NCBI GenBank assembly: GCA_002943765.1
Contig: PQWQ01000002.1
Location: 3,410,001-3,474,000, forward strand
From: Psoroptes ovis
Lineage: Eukaryota; Arthropoda; Arachnida; Sarcoptiformes; Psoroptidae
DNA length: 64,000 nucleotides
Direction: 5' to 3'
The notes below the pieces were generated by a model. It was not told the origin of the DNA. It worked only from the letters and a program-made list of their open reading frames with translations, and ran no database searches. Positions within the stretch are counted from its first letter, which is position 1. Each line of letters begins with the position of its first letter. The translations under genes and the position numbers were made by a program. Below are positions 53,701 through 64,000 of the stretch, one piece after another.

Positions 53701-56700
53701 TGTTTGGTCGAAATTCAAGACAAGATTCAAAAATTCCTAGAATAACTATGAAGATTTTTTTTTTGATCAATTCAATTTTTGAGGTTTGATCTGATTTCGA
53801 CAACACCACAATCAATTTTTTGTGTGTGTGTGTGTGTGTTTAATCATCAAATATCGAATCAGAACATGAAATAGAAGCGTGAAATTTCCATTCTAAATTA
53901 TTAGAAATTGATGTGAACAATTATTTAATTTATTTGTGCGTGTATTGAAATTTCTCTTTTTGCTGTTTATTTGTTTTCATATTTTCCATTGTACATTTGA
54001 TTCTTGTTTAAATTGAAATTTGAGAAAAAAACTTTTTTGGCTTTTCGAAAAAAAAAAGAAAATTTCCATTGTTTTTGTCCAATTAGCTTGACATTAAACA
54101 ATTTGGTTTGATATTTATTTTTCTGCATTCAAAATCTGAGCCATGATTCATTGAATTGTTCTTTTGTTGATTTTAATGTAATACAGAGAAATACTGTGCG
54201 GAATTTTTAATCACTTGAAAGCTTAGAGATTTTTGAACAAAAAAATTGATGCAAATTTTTTTGTGTTTGTATTTTGATTAATTGTCTTTGCTTTCTCATT
54301 GTAAAATTTTTTAATCCAAATTATTCATATTTTTTCACTTCTGTGATTTTAATTTTAATTTTAATTTCAATTTTAATTGAAAAAATAAACGAAAACAAAA
54401 CAAATTCATATTTCAATCACATAATCCCAAACAGCTAAATAATAATTTTTTTCTGAATTTCTAGCGAAAATAATTATTATTCATTCATCTATGATTCTCT
54501 AATGTTGGAAATGAAAAATTATCTTATTTTAATATGTTTATTTATTCGAAACTAGAAAAACAGCAAAAACAATAATCATGGTAATAATTTGTTTACAAAA
54601 AATAACAAAAATTCAAGATTAAATTCAGATGAATGAAATATATTTTTCCAATGAATGAAACACATCAATTCTACGAGAAGAAGAAAAGTTTCTACTTTTG
54701 ATTAGTCTTTTTTCGTTCGTTTTTGTTGATTTTATTATTATTATAAAAGATGATTATAATGTAATATTTGATGATAATAAACAATAATCGTGATAATAAT
54801 AATTATCATAATTTAATTATTTAATATAATGAAATGTATATTATTTACCATAGAATTTACATTTAATAATAATTTGAACATATTTTTACATATTATGATA
54901 TTATCATCATCTTTGAATGTTCATGTTCAAAGTTCTTGTTATCGTTACACACTGTTATTTACTTATTCACTTAGTTATTTGTTGCTGCAGTTATTTTATG
55001 TTGTTCAGAATTTTTTTTTATTTACATTTTCCTTTCGAATTTATATTTCATACTTAATTTTGTACACTTCATTTGAGCTTCAGTGCAAGTTTTATGTTTA
55101 TTTATTTTTCATTTTATTCGATGTGTGTAAAATTATGTTTTGTTGTGAAAAAAATAGAAAAAAAAAATTTCCAGTGAAACTTTTTTTTCTCATTAAAAAG
55201 AATTCCTTTTTCTACGGCTAAATTCAATTTCATACAATTTAATTTTGTTATTTCAAACGATGATTCGTGTTTGTTTATTTACAAATAAATTTTCATGAAA
55301 AAATTTCTATTTTTTTTTAAATAGGCATAATATAACATTTCTATTGAATGTAAGCCGTGATATACCGGAAAAATTACGAATAATATTATTCGGTTATATA
55401 TTGCCGAATTTATTTGCATTAACAATTATTACAAATTTATTGATTGTTGCAATATTATCTAAACAGCATATGCGAACACCTACAAATTTAGTATTATTAG
55501 GTATGGCAATCAGTGATCTATTAACATTGTTAATACCATCACCATGGTATATATATTTATTTACAATGGGACATCATAAAGAATCCATTTATCCTGTTTA
55601 TAAATGTTATATATTTCATTGGATGTATGAAGCATTGCCACCATTATTTCATACATATTCAATTTGGTTAACATTATTATTGGCCGGACAACGGTAATGT
55701 ATTGAATAGAATTTGATTTGATTTTAATTTTTTAAATTTATTCCAAAATTTTTTCTGACGAAATTGAATTTTACTTTTTTTTGACTGAGTGATACACAAG
55801 TGTTATATTGTAATTTTAGTTGTCTAATCTAATTTTATTTCATGACATTTTATTCATTCATTAATCACATTTCATTTATTATATTCAAATTGATGAGATG
55901 TATTTAAAACGATTAGCACGCAGAATATATATCTTAATTGATTTCCGACGTTTTTCCTAACAAATACATGTTTTACAACAAGTCATTAATATTTTTGTTT
56001 GTTTGTTTGCACGAATTTACATGGAATACTTGATCGATTGATTGATTGAATGAACTTAAAATAATTATTATGATTATTATCAATCATTCAAATGTAAATG
56101 AAATTTCATTTTATTTCTTTTTTTTTCGTTCCCATTTTTCATTTTTAATCATTAAATTAATACATATTTAGTTATATTTATGTATGTCATTTTTCATTGG
56201 CAAGACGTTGGTGCACTGTACCGCAGGTAATTCGTGCAATGTTAATATTATTATCGATTGCCATATTACATCAATCGACGCGATTTTTTGATCGAATATT
56301 TTTGCCGGTTAAATATGTACTTGATGGAAAAATATTTAATGGCTGCGAATATCATACATCTGAATGGGTATTTATGATGAATTTATTCTTTTTTATTTTT
56401 TTATTTTTTTTTATTAATATTTGAACTTAGAATTACTTGAATTTGAATTTTTTTCATTTTCCCCTTTTCTCTGCTTATTTATTATCAATTTATCATTTGC
56501 TTATTGCAGAATTGACAAAAAAAAAAAAAAATGAAATATATTGAAAATATTGAAACATTTGAGAATTTTCAAACTTTAAAAATTTCAAGTTTTAATGAAC
56601 AAACAGATAAATGAATTTGAAATTTTCAAAAAAAATTTAAATTGAAAGAAAAAACACTTTTGCTCCATTATATAAATGCAATTTTTAATAATATTTGATG

Positions 56701-59700
56701 CCGAACATCATGTCGAACAAAAATATTTTAATGTCATATTTCGCAATCAATTTATTCTTCATTATTATTATTATTTCAATTTTTTTCTTGAGAATTTTTT
56801 TTTCATTCACCGAAAATAGAATCAATAATAATTTCATTTTATTTGGAAAACTTTATTGAATTATTTGTAAACCTTTGAGATGAATTCAAAAAGAAAAAAA
56901 AATTTAAAATTCATTTTTTACTACTTTTTTTCTGAACAAACAAATGTTAATAACAATGTTATGTCGATTCTATGTTTTTACAACATGTTTTACATTTTAT
57001 TAACAAATTTGAATAATTGAATAATAGTAGAATATTTGAATGCATCTTTTGTGAAATAGAATTCAAATTTTGATGATGATGATATTTGTAAGAAGATATA
57101 GAATCGTAGATGCAGACAGAATTATAATAATAATAATTTAAATAATTCAGTTTTAATTCATCGATTCATCAGAATTCATTAGCATCGATCGAAAGATAGA
57201 TGCTTCATAGATCGAGATAGAGGATATCTGCGTTTGTATGTGTGCAAAAATAATAAATAAATGGTAAATGTTCCCAGATAATTTTACCATTAAAATTCCA
57301 TAAAGATTAACAACAATAACTGTCACTAAATCGGAATCGTAATCTAAATCTAAATCATTTGTGTTTTGGATTTTCAAATTTATTTATTTCATAAAATTTA
57401 TTTCATCAGTTAAGAATTCATAAGCAGTTTAACGATTGAATTTATTATAAATTTTCATATAAATTTCATATAATTTTTTTTTTTTTTTTTGAAAAATTTT
57501 CTTCCATAACAACGAACATTCGGTACATGGAAAATGAATTATAAAAATAAAAATAAATTTATAAACATCAGCACATACACGCATAAAGATAGAAATAAAT
57601 GATGTTTATTTTTTTCAATGGAAATAATTTTCATAATGTTTTTTTTTTCTATTTCCACCAAAGAAAATGAAATAAAATAAAATCAAATGTAAAAATTACA
57701 TTTTATAAGAAGAAGAGAATAGTAAAATAGGCGAAAATCATTTCATTCCATTTGCTTAAAATGATAAAATCAACCATTTTCGATGGTGTTTGATGTTTGT
57801 TTCACAATTCAAATCACGGAATCAAATACGAATCATTTTCCAAGAGTGAAAATGGGAAAGGAGAAGGAAAAATTTGAAATAAATTTAAATTCTTGGAATT
57901 TTTTCTCTTAAATATTTTCTCCATCTTTCGATTCAATCAAATTCTAATGTTAGTTTTTTCAGTGTCTTGGAATTATTTCCATTATTGTAGTCGTTATTAT
58001 TATTAGTGAATGTTGAACGAAAAATATTTTTACAAAATGTATCAATGGCAAAAAGATGAGAAAAACAAAATAAAAAAGGCAAAAATGATAAATGAATAAA
58101 TGTAAATTCAACGAAGCTGTTTTCTATGTTGTTTACCAACGACATTATTTAATAATAATTTGAATAATATTGATAACATAACGATAAGAACAATGCACTT
58201 TGTATTATGATTATTATTGATCGATCCAGTATCTTTGATAGGAAAAAAATGTCATAAACATTTTTTTGTCTGTCATTTGAAATTTGCATTCTAAATTGTT
58301 AGAGCTACTGTTATGTCTGATGTTATTTTTCATAGAATTATCATGTATTTTCTCTATTGTTGATTCTTATTTTGTCTGGAATTTTCATGTTTTGTTTTGT
58401 TTTTTTAATTCAAAATTATCCAGGTACTCAAATATTTTGGCGAAGATCTTTACTATTTATTCTATTATGGATTTCGTATAATTTTCGTTCATACTGGGCC
58501 ATGTATTATTTTAGTATGGCTGAATGTATTATTATTTCAAGCATTACATCGTACAAGAAAAACACGTAAACGTTTATTGAGTAGTTCATCATCACGTCCA
58601 GCAGCAGCAACAACAACAACTATGGCCACTGCAGGACCATCAACATCGTTTGTCACAATGATGATGATGGCTAATAATAATACGTCGGATAGGCGCTCAA
58701 ATGGTTCTATTCATATAAATATTCATACGAGTAATCATCCGAATCATAATCCTAAATCTAATGCTTTGATTAATGAGAACGAAACAAATGCATTATCAAT
58801 CGACCATGCTTATATTGATAATGATTATGATTGCGTACATCAAACAGTATCGATCAAAATGATCGATACAAATCACAATAAAAAACAAATTATTGATTGT
58901 GATATCAATGATTTAAATGATTATGATGAAAATACTAACTTCGGAATTGATGAGAATCAAAATCGAACAGGCATCGATAATAGCAACCATCATGATAATA
59001 ATGATAAACATAAGAAACATAATAAATTGACCAATAATTTGGTTTTATTTAATCGTTTTGATTTTTCACCATCGATACATCATGAAAATTCATCGATAAA
59101 ATTAACGCATCAAATGATTGATACGAATAAAATCCGTATGAATCGTCTTGATTCACGTTCAACGACCGTTATGTTGATTGTGATTGTATCAATGTTTTTA
59201 TTCCTTGAAATACCATTTGCACTGACAACAATAGTACATGTGGTGCAAAGTGCATTCCAAATAGAAATAGTTAATTATAGTGTACTGAACAGTATCATTA
59301 TGTTGAATAATTTTTTCATCATTGTATCATATCCAATAAATTTTGCAATCTATTGTGGAATGTCCAGACAATTTCGTATCACATTTCATCAAAGTATATT
59401 AGCGCCATCATGCAAACATTTACAATGGCTTACCTTGAAATTCTATCCATTAAAAATATTTCGTCATAATAATAACAAATCAACATCTTCATCAATAAAA
59501 AAGGCAGCAAATAATCCTAACAATAATAACAATGTTGATAACAACAGTAATAATAAAATAGATTCAAGTGAAAATGATCCAGATTTAATAGATAAATCAT
59601 ATTTGAGTGCAGCTGATCTAGCTGAAAAACGTATCGATGACAGCGAATTATTAGCTACATCCAATGTGAATGAAATTCCCGATTTAAATAATTTAATAAA

Positions 59701-59770
59701 TTATTTACCTAAAAATAATGATTGCGAAATAAACGATAAACATGAAAATAGTGATAATCAAAAACAATAG
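50788..59770 (+). CDS. SPR: Sex peptide / myoinhibitory peptide receptor (class A GPCR)
   Basis: Peptide GPCR related to Drosophila sex peptide receptor, whose ancestral ligands are myoinhibitory peptides. Four exons, 50788-51461, 55325-55693, 56172-56367 and 58424-59770, give 861 residues with phase kept (an ATG Met codon is split AT|G across the 3.9-kb first intron). Exon 1 gives a likely signal peptide and about 190 Asn/Asp-rich extracellular residues. Exon 2 carries NIT and NVS glycosylation sites and TM1-TM3 (MRTPTNLVLLGMAISDLLTL; SIWLTLLLAGQR). Exon 3 has YIYVCHFSLARRWCTVPQVI and TM4, ending HTSEW. Exon 4 has DLYYLFYYGFRIIFVH and TM5, an enlarged third intracellular loop of about 200 residues, TM6 (VSMFLFLEIPFALTT) and TM7 (NFFIIVSYPINFAIYCGMSR). 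QRY replaces the usual DRY, as in the SPR family. A further open frame follows the TAG stop (separate entry). Confidence 0.92.
51462..55324 (+). other. First intron of the sex-peptide-type receptor gene
   Basis: 3.86-kb intron, the largest in the window. AT-rich with many TCATCA/ATT runs and a TG microsatellite at 53821-53839. No exon or nested gene is supported. Its size, against 55-260 bp typical elsewhere, suggests enhancers or alternative first exons. Confidence 0.6.
53821..53839. repeat. TG dinucleotide microsatellite
   Basis: About nine TG units within the first intron of the receptor gene. Confidence 0.9.
55694..56171 (+). other. Second intron of the sex-peptide-type receptor gene
   Basis: 478-bp intron between the TM1-TM3 exon and the TM4 exon. 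It splits the Arg codon of the QRY motif (CG|T). AT-rich; no other content seen. Confidence 0.75.
56368..58423 (+). other. Third intron of the sex-peptide-type receptor gene
   Basis: 2.06-kb intron between HTSEW and VLKYFGEDLYY. AT-rich with homopolymer runs; short open frames only, no nested gene. Confidence 0.75.
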
Positions 59771-59905
59771 CGAATATTCGAAAGCAATCATCATGAATCG
59801 AATAATAAATTATATAATCAAATTACATTACCATCATCATCATCATCATCATCAGTATCAGTGTTAAACACTAAACATAAATCATTACTTGAGACTAATC
59901 TTTAA
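59768..59905 (+). other. Leaky-stop candidate and in-frame 3' extension of the receptor
   Basis: The receptor frame ends AAA CAA TAG, with C as the next base. The same frame then stays open for 44 codons (59771-59902) to a TAA at 59903-59905. The extension starts RIFESNHHESNNKLYNQ, contains seven consecutive Ser codons, and ends KSLLETNL. That terminus fits a class I PDZ ligand (Thr at -2, Leu at 0). Composition looks like the preceding coding tail rather than UTR. It may be readthrough, a sequencing error, or a recently gained stop. Confidence 0.45.
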
Positions 59906-62900
59906 TAATTTAAAATGGTAAAAAATGATTTGATCTTTACTTTTTTTTTCTTTTAAGATTATTTTCAATGTTATCAAATACTTATGTGTGATGGTTGTTG
60001 AGAAAAACACCCAGACAAATCTTGATTACCCTTAAACTTACATTTAATTAGATTATAATCATTTTCATTTCATATTTTCTTTATTTTCAAATTCAAAAAC
60101 ACACACAAATCATTGAAATTGTTCTTTCTTTCTTCAATACAAAATGTAAAAATATAAATTATCACAAAATATGATGAAAATGAATCACAAAACAAAATAA
60201 TCACATTCATTTCATATACAGACACACGCAGACAGAGCTCAAAAAAAATGTAATTCAATCATAAATGAAAATACAAAATTCAGTGTAAAACTATTAATTG
60301 CAATTATTTTTCTCATATTCATCAATCAAATTTTTCTTTTTGTTGACTGAATTCAAAAACAAAACAATACAATGTTCACACAAATGTTTAATGTGTAAAT
60401 ATTTATCAATAATTTTATTGTTTGTTATTATTGTTATGATCAATATTAATTTCACATCATTGATTATGAATTATTGTCGGTAATAAATAAAAGAAAAAAT
60501 TTGAATATTAATTTAATTTTTTACGCCACATTTCGCTTTTTTTTTTATTTATTCGAGCAAACATAGAATTTTTTTTGCGGTTCAATTATTCAAGAATATT
60601 ATTGAACGGAAATTAATATTGATGTGGTCGAAAGAAAATGGATAATATTTACAATGATGCATCACATATCACAGCAAAAATTAATATTACTCAGGAAAAA
60701 CTATGACAATTAATTAATTTTTCATCATTTTTCTATTTGTTTTGTTTCAAAAGAATTAATTAATGATTTTTTTCAATAAATTAATCGATCAATATGATCT
60801 TCAATTAATTAGTAAAATTAAATATAAATTAATGCATCCTCCTCAGATGCATCGAAAGATACAGCTGAAGGTAAAAAGGATTTAGGCCAACTTGTCCATC
60901 AATATGAGTCAGGGGTATGTTTCAGAGTAATTCAAGGGCTTGACGTGGCAAAATTTGTATCCGAAATTCCTGCTTTGATCAGAAATGTTTTCAAACAAAG
61001 CAAAGAATAAAAATTGTAAACCATTTTTCAGTAGAATAAAAATGTTCATAAATTTTATTTTTTCCCACATATTTTTTTCCTATGGTTACCTAATATATTT
61101 TATATTGAATCAATCAATTTTAATTAAAATTTATTAGATTATATTCTCCGTTGTATTTGAACATTTTTTTTTCTTCAATAAATAACAATTTTCAATTTAT
61201 AACAATTCAACGGAAAAACACTTAATTCTTTGGAATAGATTTCCTTCTTTGGTCATTGTTCCTTATTTATTATCCTTTTATTGTTCATAATAATAATCTA
61301 TCACATATTTAATAACAAAAGAAATTTATTTCAAATTTTCTTTTGTAAAAAGATTTTGTGTGTAGATAATAAAACAAATTAGATTGTATATAAAATTTCA
61401 AATACACTTTTATGGTCTTTTAAATTTTAATTCAAAAAAGAATGTAGAAAATGAAGAAAACAATGTATTCAGATGTGAAAAATTTCAAAGATTTATAACC
61501 CTACTTATGCACACATTTTCAATGACATTGCTTATCAAGTAATGAATGAATGAAATGAATGAGCAGAATTTCTTTTCTCCCTATAAAAATGAATCCTTGG
61601 GAAAATTTACACATATAAATACGAAGAAAATCACCACCATCAGACACTCATTCATACAAAAGAATTATGATGCTTTAATTCAAGTCAATGATTTGGATCA
61701 AATATGATAAAATTTTTCCAAGTTCCAAATTAAAGTTCATTCGACTCGATATCGATTCGATAAAATAGTTTTGTTTGTTTTTGGTGTTTCTATTATTTTT
61801 TTCGAAGGAATCTTAAATAAATTTTCTGGCCAAAAAACAGATATATTCAGACAAATCTCTATCATTTTATTACACCATAAATAATAACAATATACTGGAT
61901 ACACTTGAATGAATGCAAATTATATGTATCGATCCACATTCCATATTTTTGAGGACCAATTTTTGATCAAATTTTTTTCCTTAGAAAATCCAATTTTCGA
62001 TCATCAATCGTTTTTTTAAAAATGCAATCTCACCGTTGTCATTGACATTACCCTCAATCGTTTCGGGTTTTTCTTCACTGCATATCATTTTGATCAATCT
62101 TATCATCATAGTTCATTGACGTATATGGCATTGATTGATAAATTATCATTATTTTATTATGAATCCATATAATTGTGAATTATTATATAACTTCATATTT
62201 TCCATTGAAATATATAAAATAAAACAAAAACAAATAAAAAAATTATTACGTTGATTGAAAATTGATCAAAAGTCTTTTTGTTTTCTAATTTTTACGTAAG
62301 ATTAAGTAAAATGTCAATGACAATATGAAATGATATTGTCACTTTTATTTTTTCTAATCCATTTCATCAATATGTCAATTTCTATTCAAATGAAATACAT
62401 TTTCTTTTCTATTATTGTTGATGTCATCATTATCAAAATAAAATATTACCAAATGAATAAAACTGAATATTCTGTATCGAATATTAATGGAAATTTATTT
62501 TTTCTATATTTTACCTTAAAATATGAGACAAATATTTATCTGAATTTTTTTCGTTAATTTGATAGATTATGACATTTTCCAATTATTTTTGTTCCAATGA
62601 AAAATATGAATGCGAAAATGATTTATGATTTATGTTTTATTCATCGACTACTGTTTTAGTTGTCATTATGCTAACTGCTTAAGGTAATTTCATGTTTTCC
62701 AATATTTAGATGAAATACAGCAGCAACAACAAAAAATGAACTAAATTAAAAAAATCGTTTGTCAACCGTATTTATTCTAATTTTTCTCGATATATTCTTC
62801 TAAATACATATTATTTCAAGCTGTGTTTTTGCTTTTTAAACACTAGGAATAATTAATGAATTACAATCAAATATTTTTGCTTTGAGAATTGGAATAATCT

Positions 62901-62966
62901 TCAATGAATTGTTAATAAATGTTTAGATGGAAAAAAATAATAAATAAAACATAAATTATCGACACA
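59906..62966. other. Intergenic region, receptor / MRPS18A
   Basis: 3.06 kb between two gene 3' ends. Mostly AT-rich, except a 183-bp island of coding-like, more GC-rich sequence at 60828-61010 (separate entry). No complete gene is seen. Confidence 0.5.
60828..61010 (+). pseudogene. Isolated coding-like fragment, possible exon or relic
   Basis: A 60-codon frame without a good ATG, ending in TAA at 61008-61010, stands out by higher GC and balanced codon use. It reads NASSSDASKDTAEGKKDLGQ, then LVHQYESGVCFRVIQGLD, then VAKFVSEIPALIRNVFKQSK. It looks like the C-terminus of a real protein, but I do not recognise the family. No splice acceptor with a pyrimidine tract is obvious at its left edge. 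A short ATG frame at 60638 (MDNIYNDASHITAK...) lies upstream without a clear donor. It could be a retroposed 3' fragment, a transposon piece, or the last exon of an unseen gene. Confidence 0.4.
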
Positions 62967-63540
62967 TTATTTCCAATATTCTTTTTTGATAACAGATTTT
63001 GGACGATCACGAACACGGCGAGGATATTCATAATAATGATTTAACTCATCCCATGGCCCATAGGAAATATATTCAGGCGGTCTTGGTAACAATTTGGCTG
63101 AATGAGCTTGATTGACTAAACGTTTGATCTTAGTATATGAATATGAACACAAACCAGTATCTTGTCTCAACATTAATCTACCATTTGATTCAGTAAATTG
63201 ACTTAAAATCAAAACATCAGAATATTCTAAGCGTTTTAGATTAAGCCGACATAATGGACATGCACATGATGATTGATTTGGTAATTTCAACAAATGATCT
63301 TTACGATCAGACTCAATTGGACGGCCTTCAATTATTATTTGATCATCATTTTCTTTTATGTTTACTATTATTGAATGAAAAACAATAATTAATATTTTCA
63401 AAATTTTTCTATTGATAAATTCACTTACTTTCTTTAACATATTTTTGAGTTGTAACAAATATATTCGCTATTTGATTACGCACAAACGATTGATTTTTGG
63501 CAATTAAACAATATGATTTGTGAATGATTGGAACAAACAT
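62967..63540 (-). CDS. mRpS18A: Mitochondrial ribosomal protein S18A (mL66 type)
   Basis: bS18-family protein of the mitochondrial ribosome; the S18A paralogue sits in the large subunit (mL66). Two exons on the minus strand, 63540-63429 and 63364-62967, give 169 residues. The N-terminus (MFVPIIHKSYCLIAKNQSFV) is basic and lacks acids, as expected of a mitochondrial presequence. The core is IIIEGRPIES, CPLCRLNLKRLEYSDVLILS, RQDTGLCSYSYTKIKRLVNQ and AHSAKLLPRPPE. It matches human MRPS18A in the CPxCRxNLK segment, the DVLxLSQF segment and the TGLC segment, and thus differs from S18B and S18C. The start is the ATG at 63540; the longer open frame upstream of exon 2 is intron. Divergent from the GatB gene. 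Confidence 0.88.
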
Positions 63541-63687
63541 GATTTAAAATTTCAATTCAATTTTTTTAAAAATTTTGTTCAAACATGTGTTTGCATGCAG
63601 TCTAAGGGCACCTTTTCATGATTGTTTAGGTGAAAACAGTCGAAATGTAAATGTGATTTAATTGAAAATCGTTTTTGCACCAAAAAA
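63541..63687. promoter_or_regulatory. Short divergent promoter region, MRPS18A / GatB
   Basis: 147 bp separate the two start codons, so both 5' UTRs and core promoters must fit here. It contains a GC-richer patch, TGCATGCAGTCTAAGGGCACC (63593-63613), in otherwise AT-rich DNA. Both genes act in mitochondrial translation, so shared control is plausible. Confidence 0.55.
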
Positions 63688-64000
63688 ATGTTACAAAATA
63701 TTCATAAATTCATCAATTTGTCTAATTTGAAGAATAATTTTTCAAATGCGAAATCACAAATTTGTAAATTTTCATGTGAAAATTCGATTTCCAATAATTA
63801 TGAACCAATAATTGGTTTAGAAGTACATGCACAAATAACATCAAACACGAAATTATTTTCATCAGCATCGACAAATTTTCAATCGCGTCCAAATTCACAA
63901 ACACATTATTTCGATGTATCATTGCCAGGAACATTGCCTGTTTTAAATCGAAAATGTGTCATCACAGCAATCAAAACTGGTTTAGCATTGAATTGTACAA
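63688..64000 (+). CDS. gatB: Mitochondrial glutamyl-tRNA(Gln) amidotransferase subunit B, 5' part
   Basis: GatB of the GatCAB complex, which converts Glu-tRNA(Gln) to Gln-tRNA(Gln) in mitochondria; B binds the tRNA and carries the kinase site. Only the first 104 codons are present; the frame is open at the window edge. The first 45 or so residues ([20 protein letters not shown]...) are Asn/Lys-rich and nearly acid-free, fitting a presequence. The family start follows: [40 protein letters not shown] and [17 protein letters not shown], the GatB signature (GLEVHxQLxTxxKLFS, PGxLPxLN). A frame running antisense through it is a shadow. Confidence 0.93.
   Translation, partial: MLQNIHKFINLSNLKNNFSNAKSQICKFSCENSISNNYEPIIGLEVHAQITSNTKLFSSASTNFQSRPNSQTHYFDVSLPGTLPVLNRKCVITAIKTGLALNCT

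Noticed and set aside
54829..55221. 130-codon hydrophobic frame just upstream of the receptor TM exon
   Set aside because: Phe/Leu/Ile-rich because of T-rich intron sequence; it stops before the acceptor at 55324 and the real N-terminal exon joins from 51461.
1..64000. tRNA genes, rRNA genes, CRISPR arrays, prokaryotic operons or phage
   Set aside because: I looked for B-box-like GGTTCGAATCC motifs with a paired acceptor stem and for regularly spaced repeats and found none; the gene structure is eukaryotic throughout.

Overview
The window looks like nuclear DNA of an arthropod. Genes are split by GT-AG introns, many only about 55-260 bp long. The DNA is very AT-rich (I judge roughly three quarters A+T or more). 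Coding regions are full of Asn/Asp/Ser/His codon runs. The gene set (sex-peptide/MIP-type receptor, Cbl, Na,K-ATPase, AdipoR, ARHGAP32/33-like) is animal, and the compact AT-rich style fits an astigmatid mite best. The mite assignment is inference; the arthropod assignment is firmer because of the receptor.

Layout on the + axis: Cbl E3 ubiquitin ligase (+, 124-3110); Na+/K+-ATPase alpha (+, 7039-10904); an unrecognised four-TM protein (-, 11650-12423); a nuclear-looking protein with an S1-like patch and a Lys/Ser/His tail (+, 13775-15186), convergent with a PX-SH3-RhoGAP protein of the ARHGAP32/33 type (-, 15412-19242); a GPS2-like corepressor subunit (+, 22003-23536), convergent with a long-chain acyl-CoA synthetase (-, 24446-27141); an adiponectin-receptor-type PAQR protein (-, 32627-34334); a transposon-bearing stretch (about 38.1-39.75 kb) with a piggyBac-like MITE and a dead Merlin/IS1016-type transposase; ribosomal protein L3 (+, 40245-42373), tail to tail with an SLC22-like transporter (-, 42505-44458); a sex peptide/MIP receptor spread over 9 kb (+, 50788-59770); and mitochondrial ribosomal protein S18A (-, 62967-63540), head to head with a mitochondrial GatB that runs off the right edge (+, 63688-64000).

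All gene models were assembled by hand. I joined open frames at GT-AG sites, required the reading phase to be kept at every junction, and required the joined protein to match its family. Every complete model below sums to a whole number of codons. Several true starts differ from the longest open frame. RPL3 begins with an exon that codes only the initiator Met, AdipoR begins with a 12-nt coding exon, and the receptor's Asn-rich N-terminus lies 3.9 kb upstream of its first TM exon.

The genes are mostly independent housekeeping, signalling and lipid genes, not a pathway cluster. The one functional pairing is MRPS18A/GatB, two mitochondrial translation genes sharing a 147-bp divergent promoter. 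I see no CRISPR, no convincing tRNA or rRNA gene and no clearly novel multi-gene system. The observation most worth following is that the sex-peptide-type receptor has a TAG stop followed in the same frame by 44 further sense codons, ending in a class I PDZ-type tail (ETNL); this is a candidate stop-codon readthrough.
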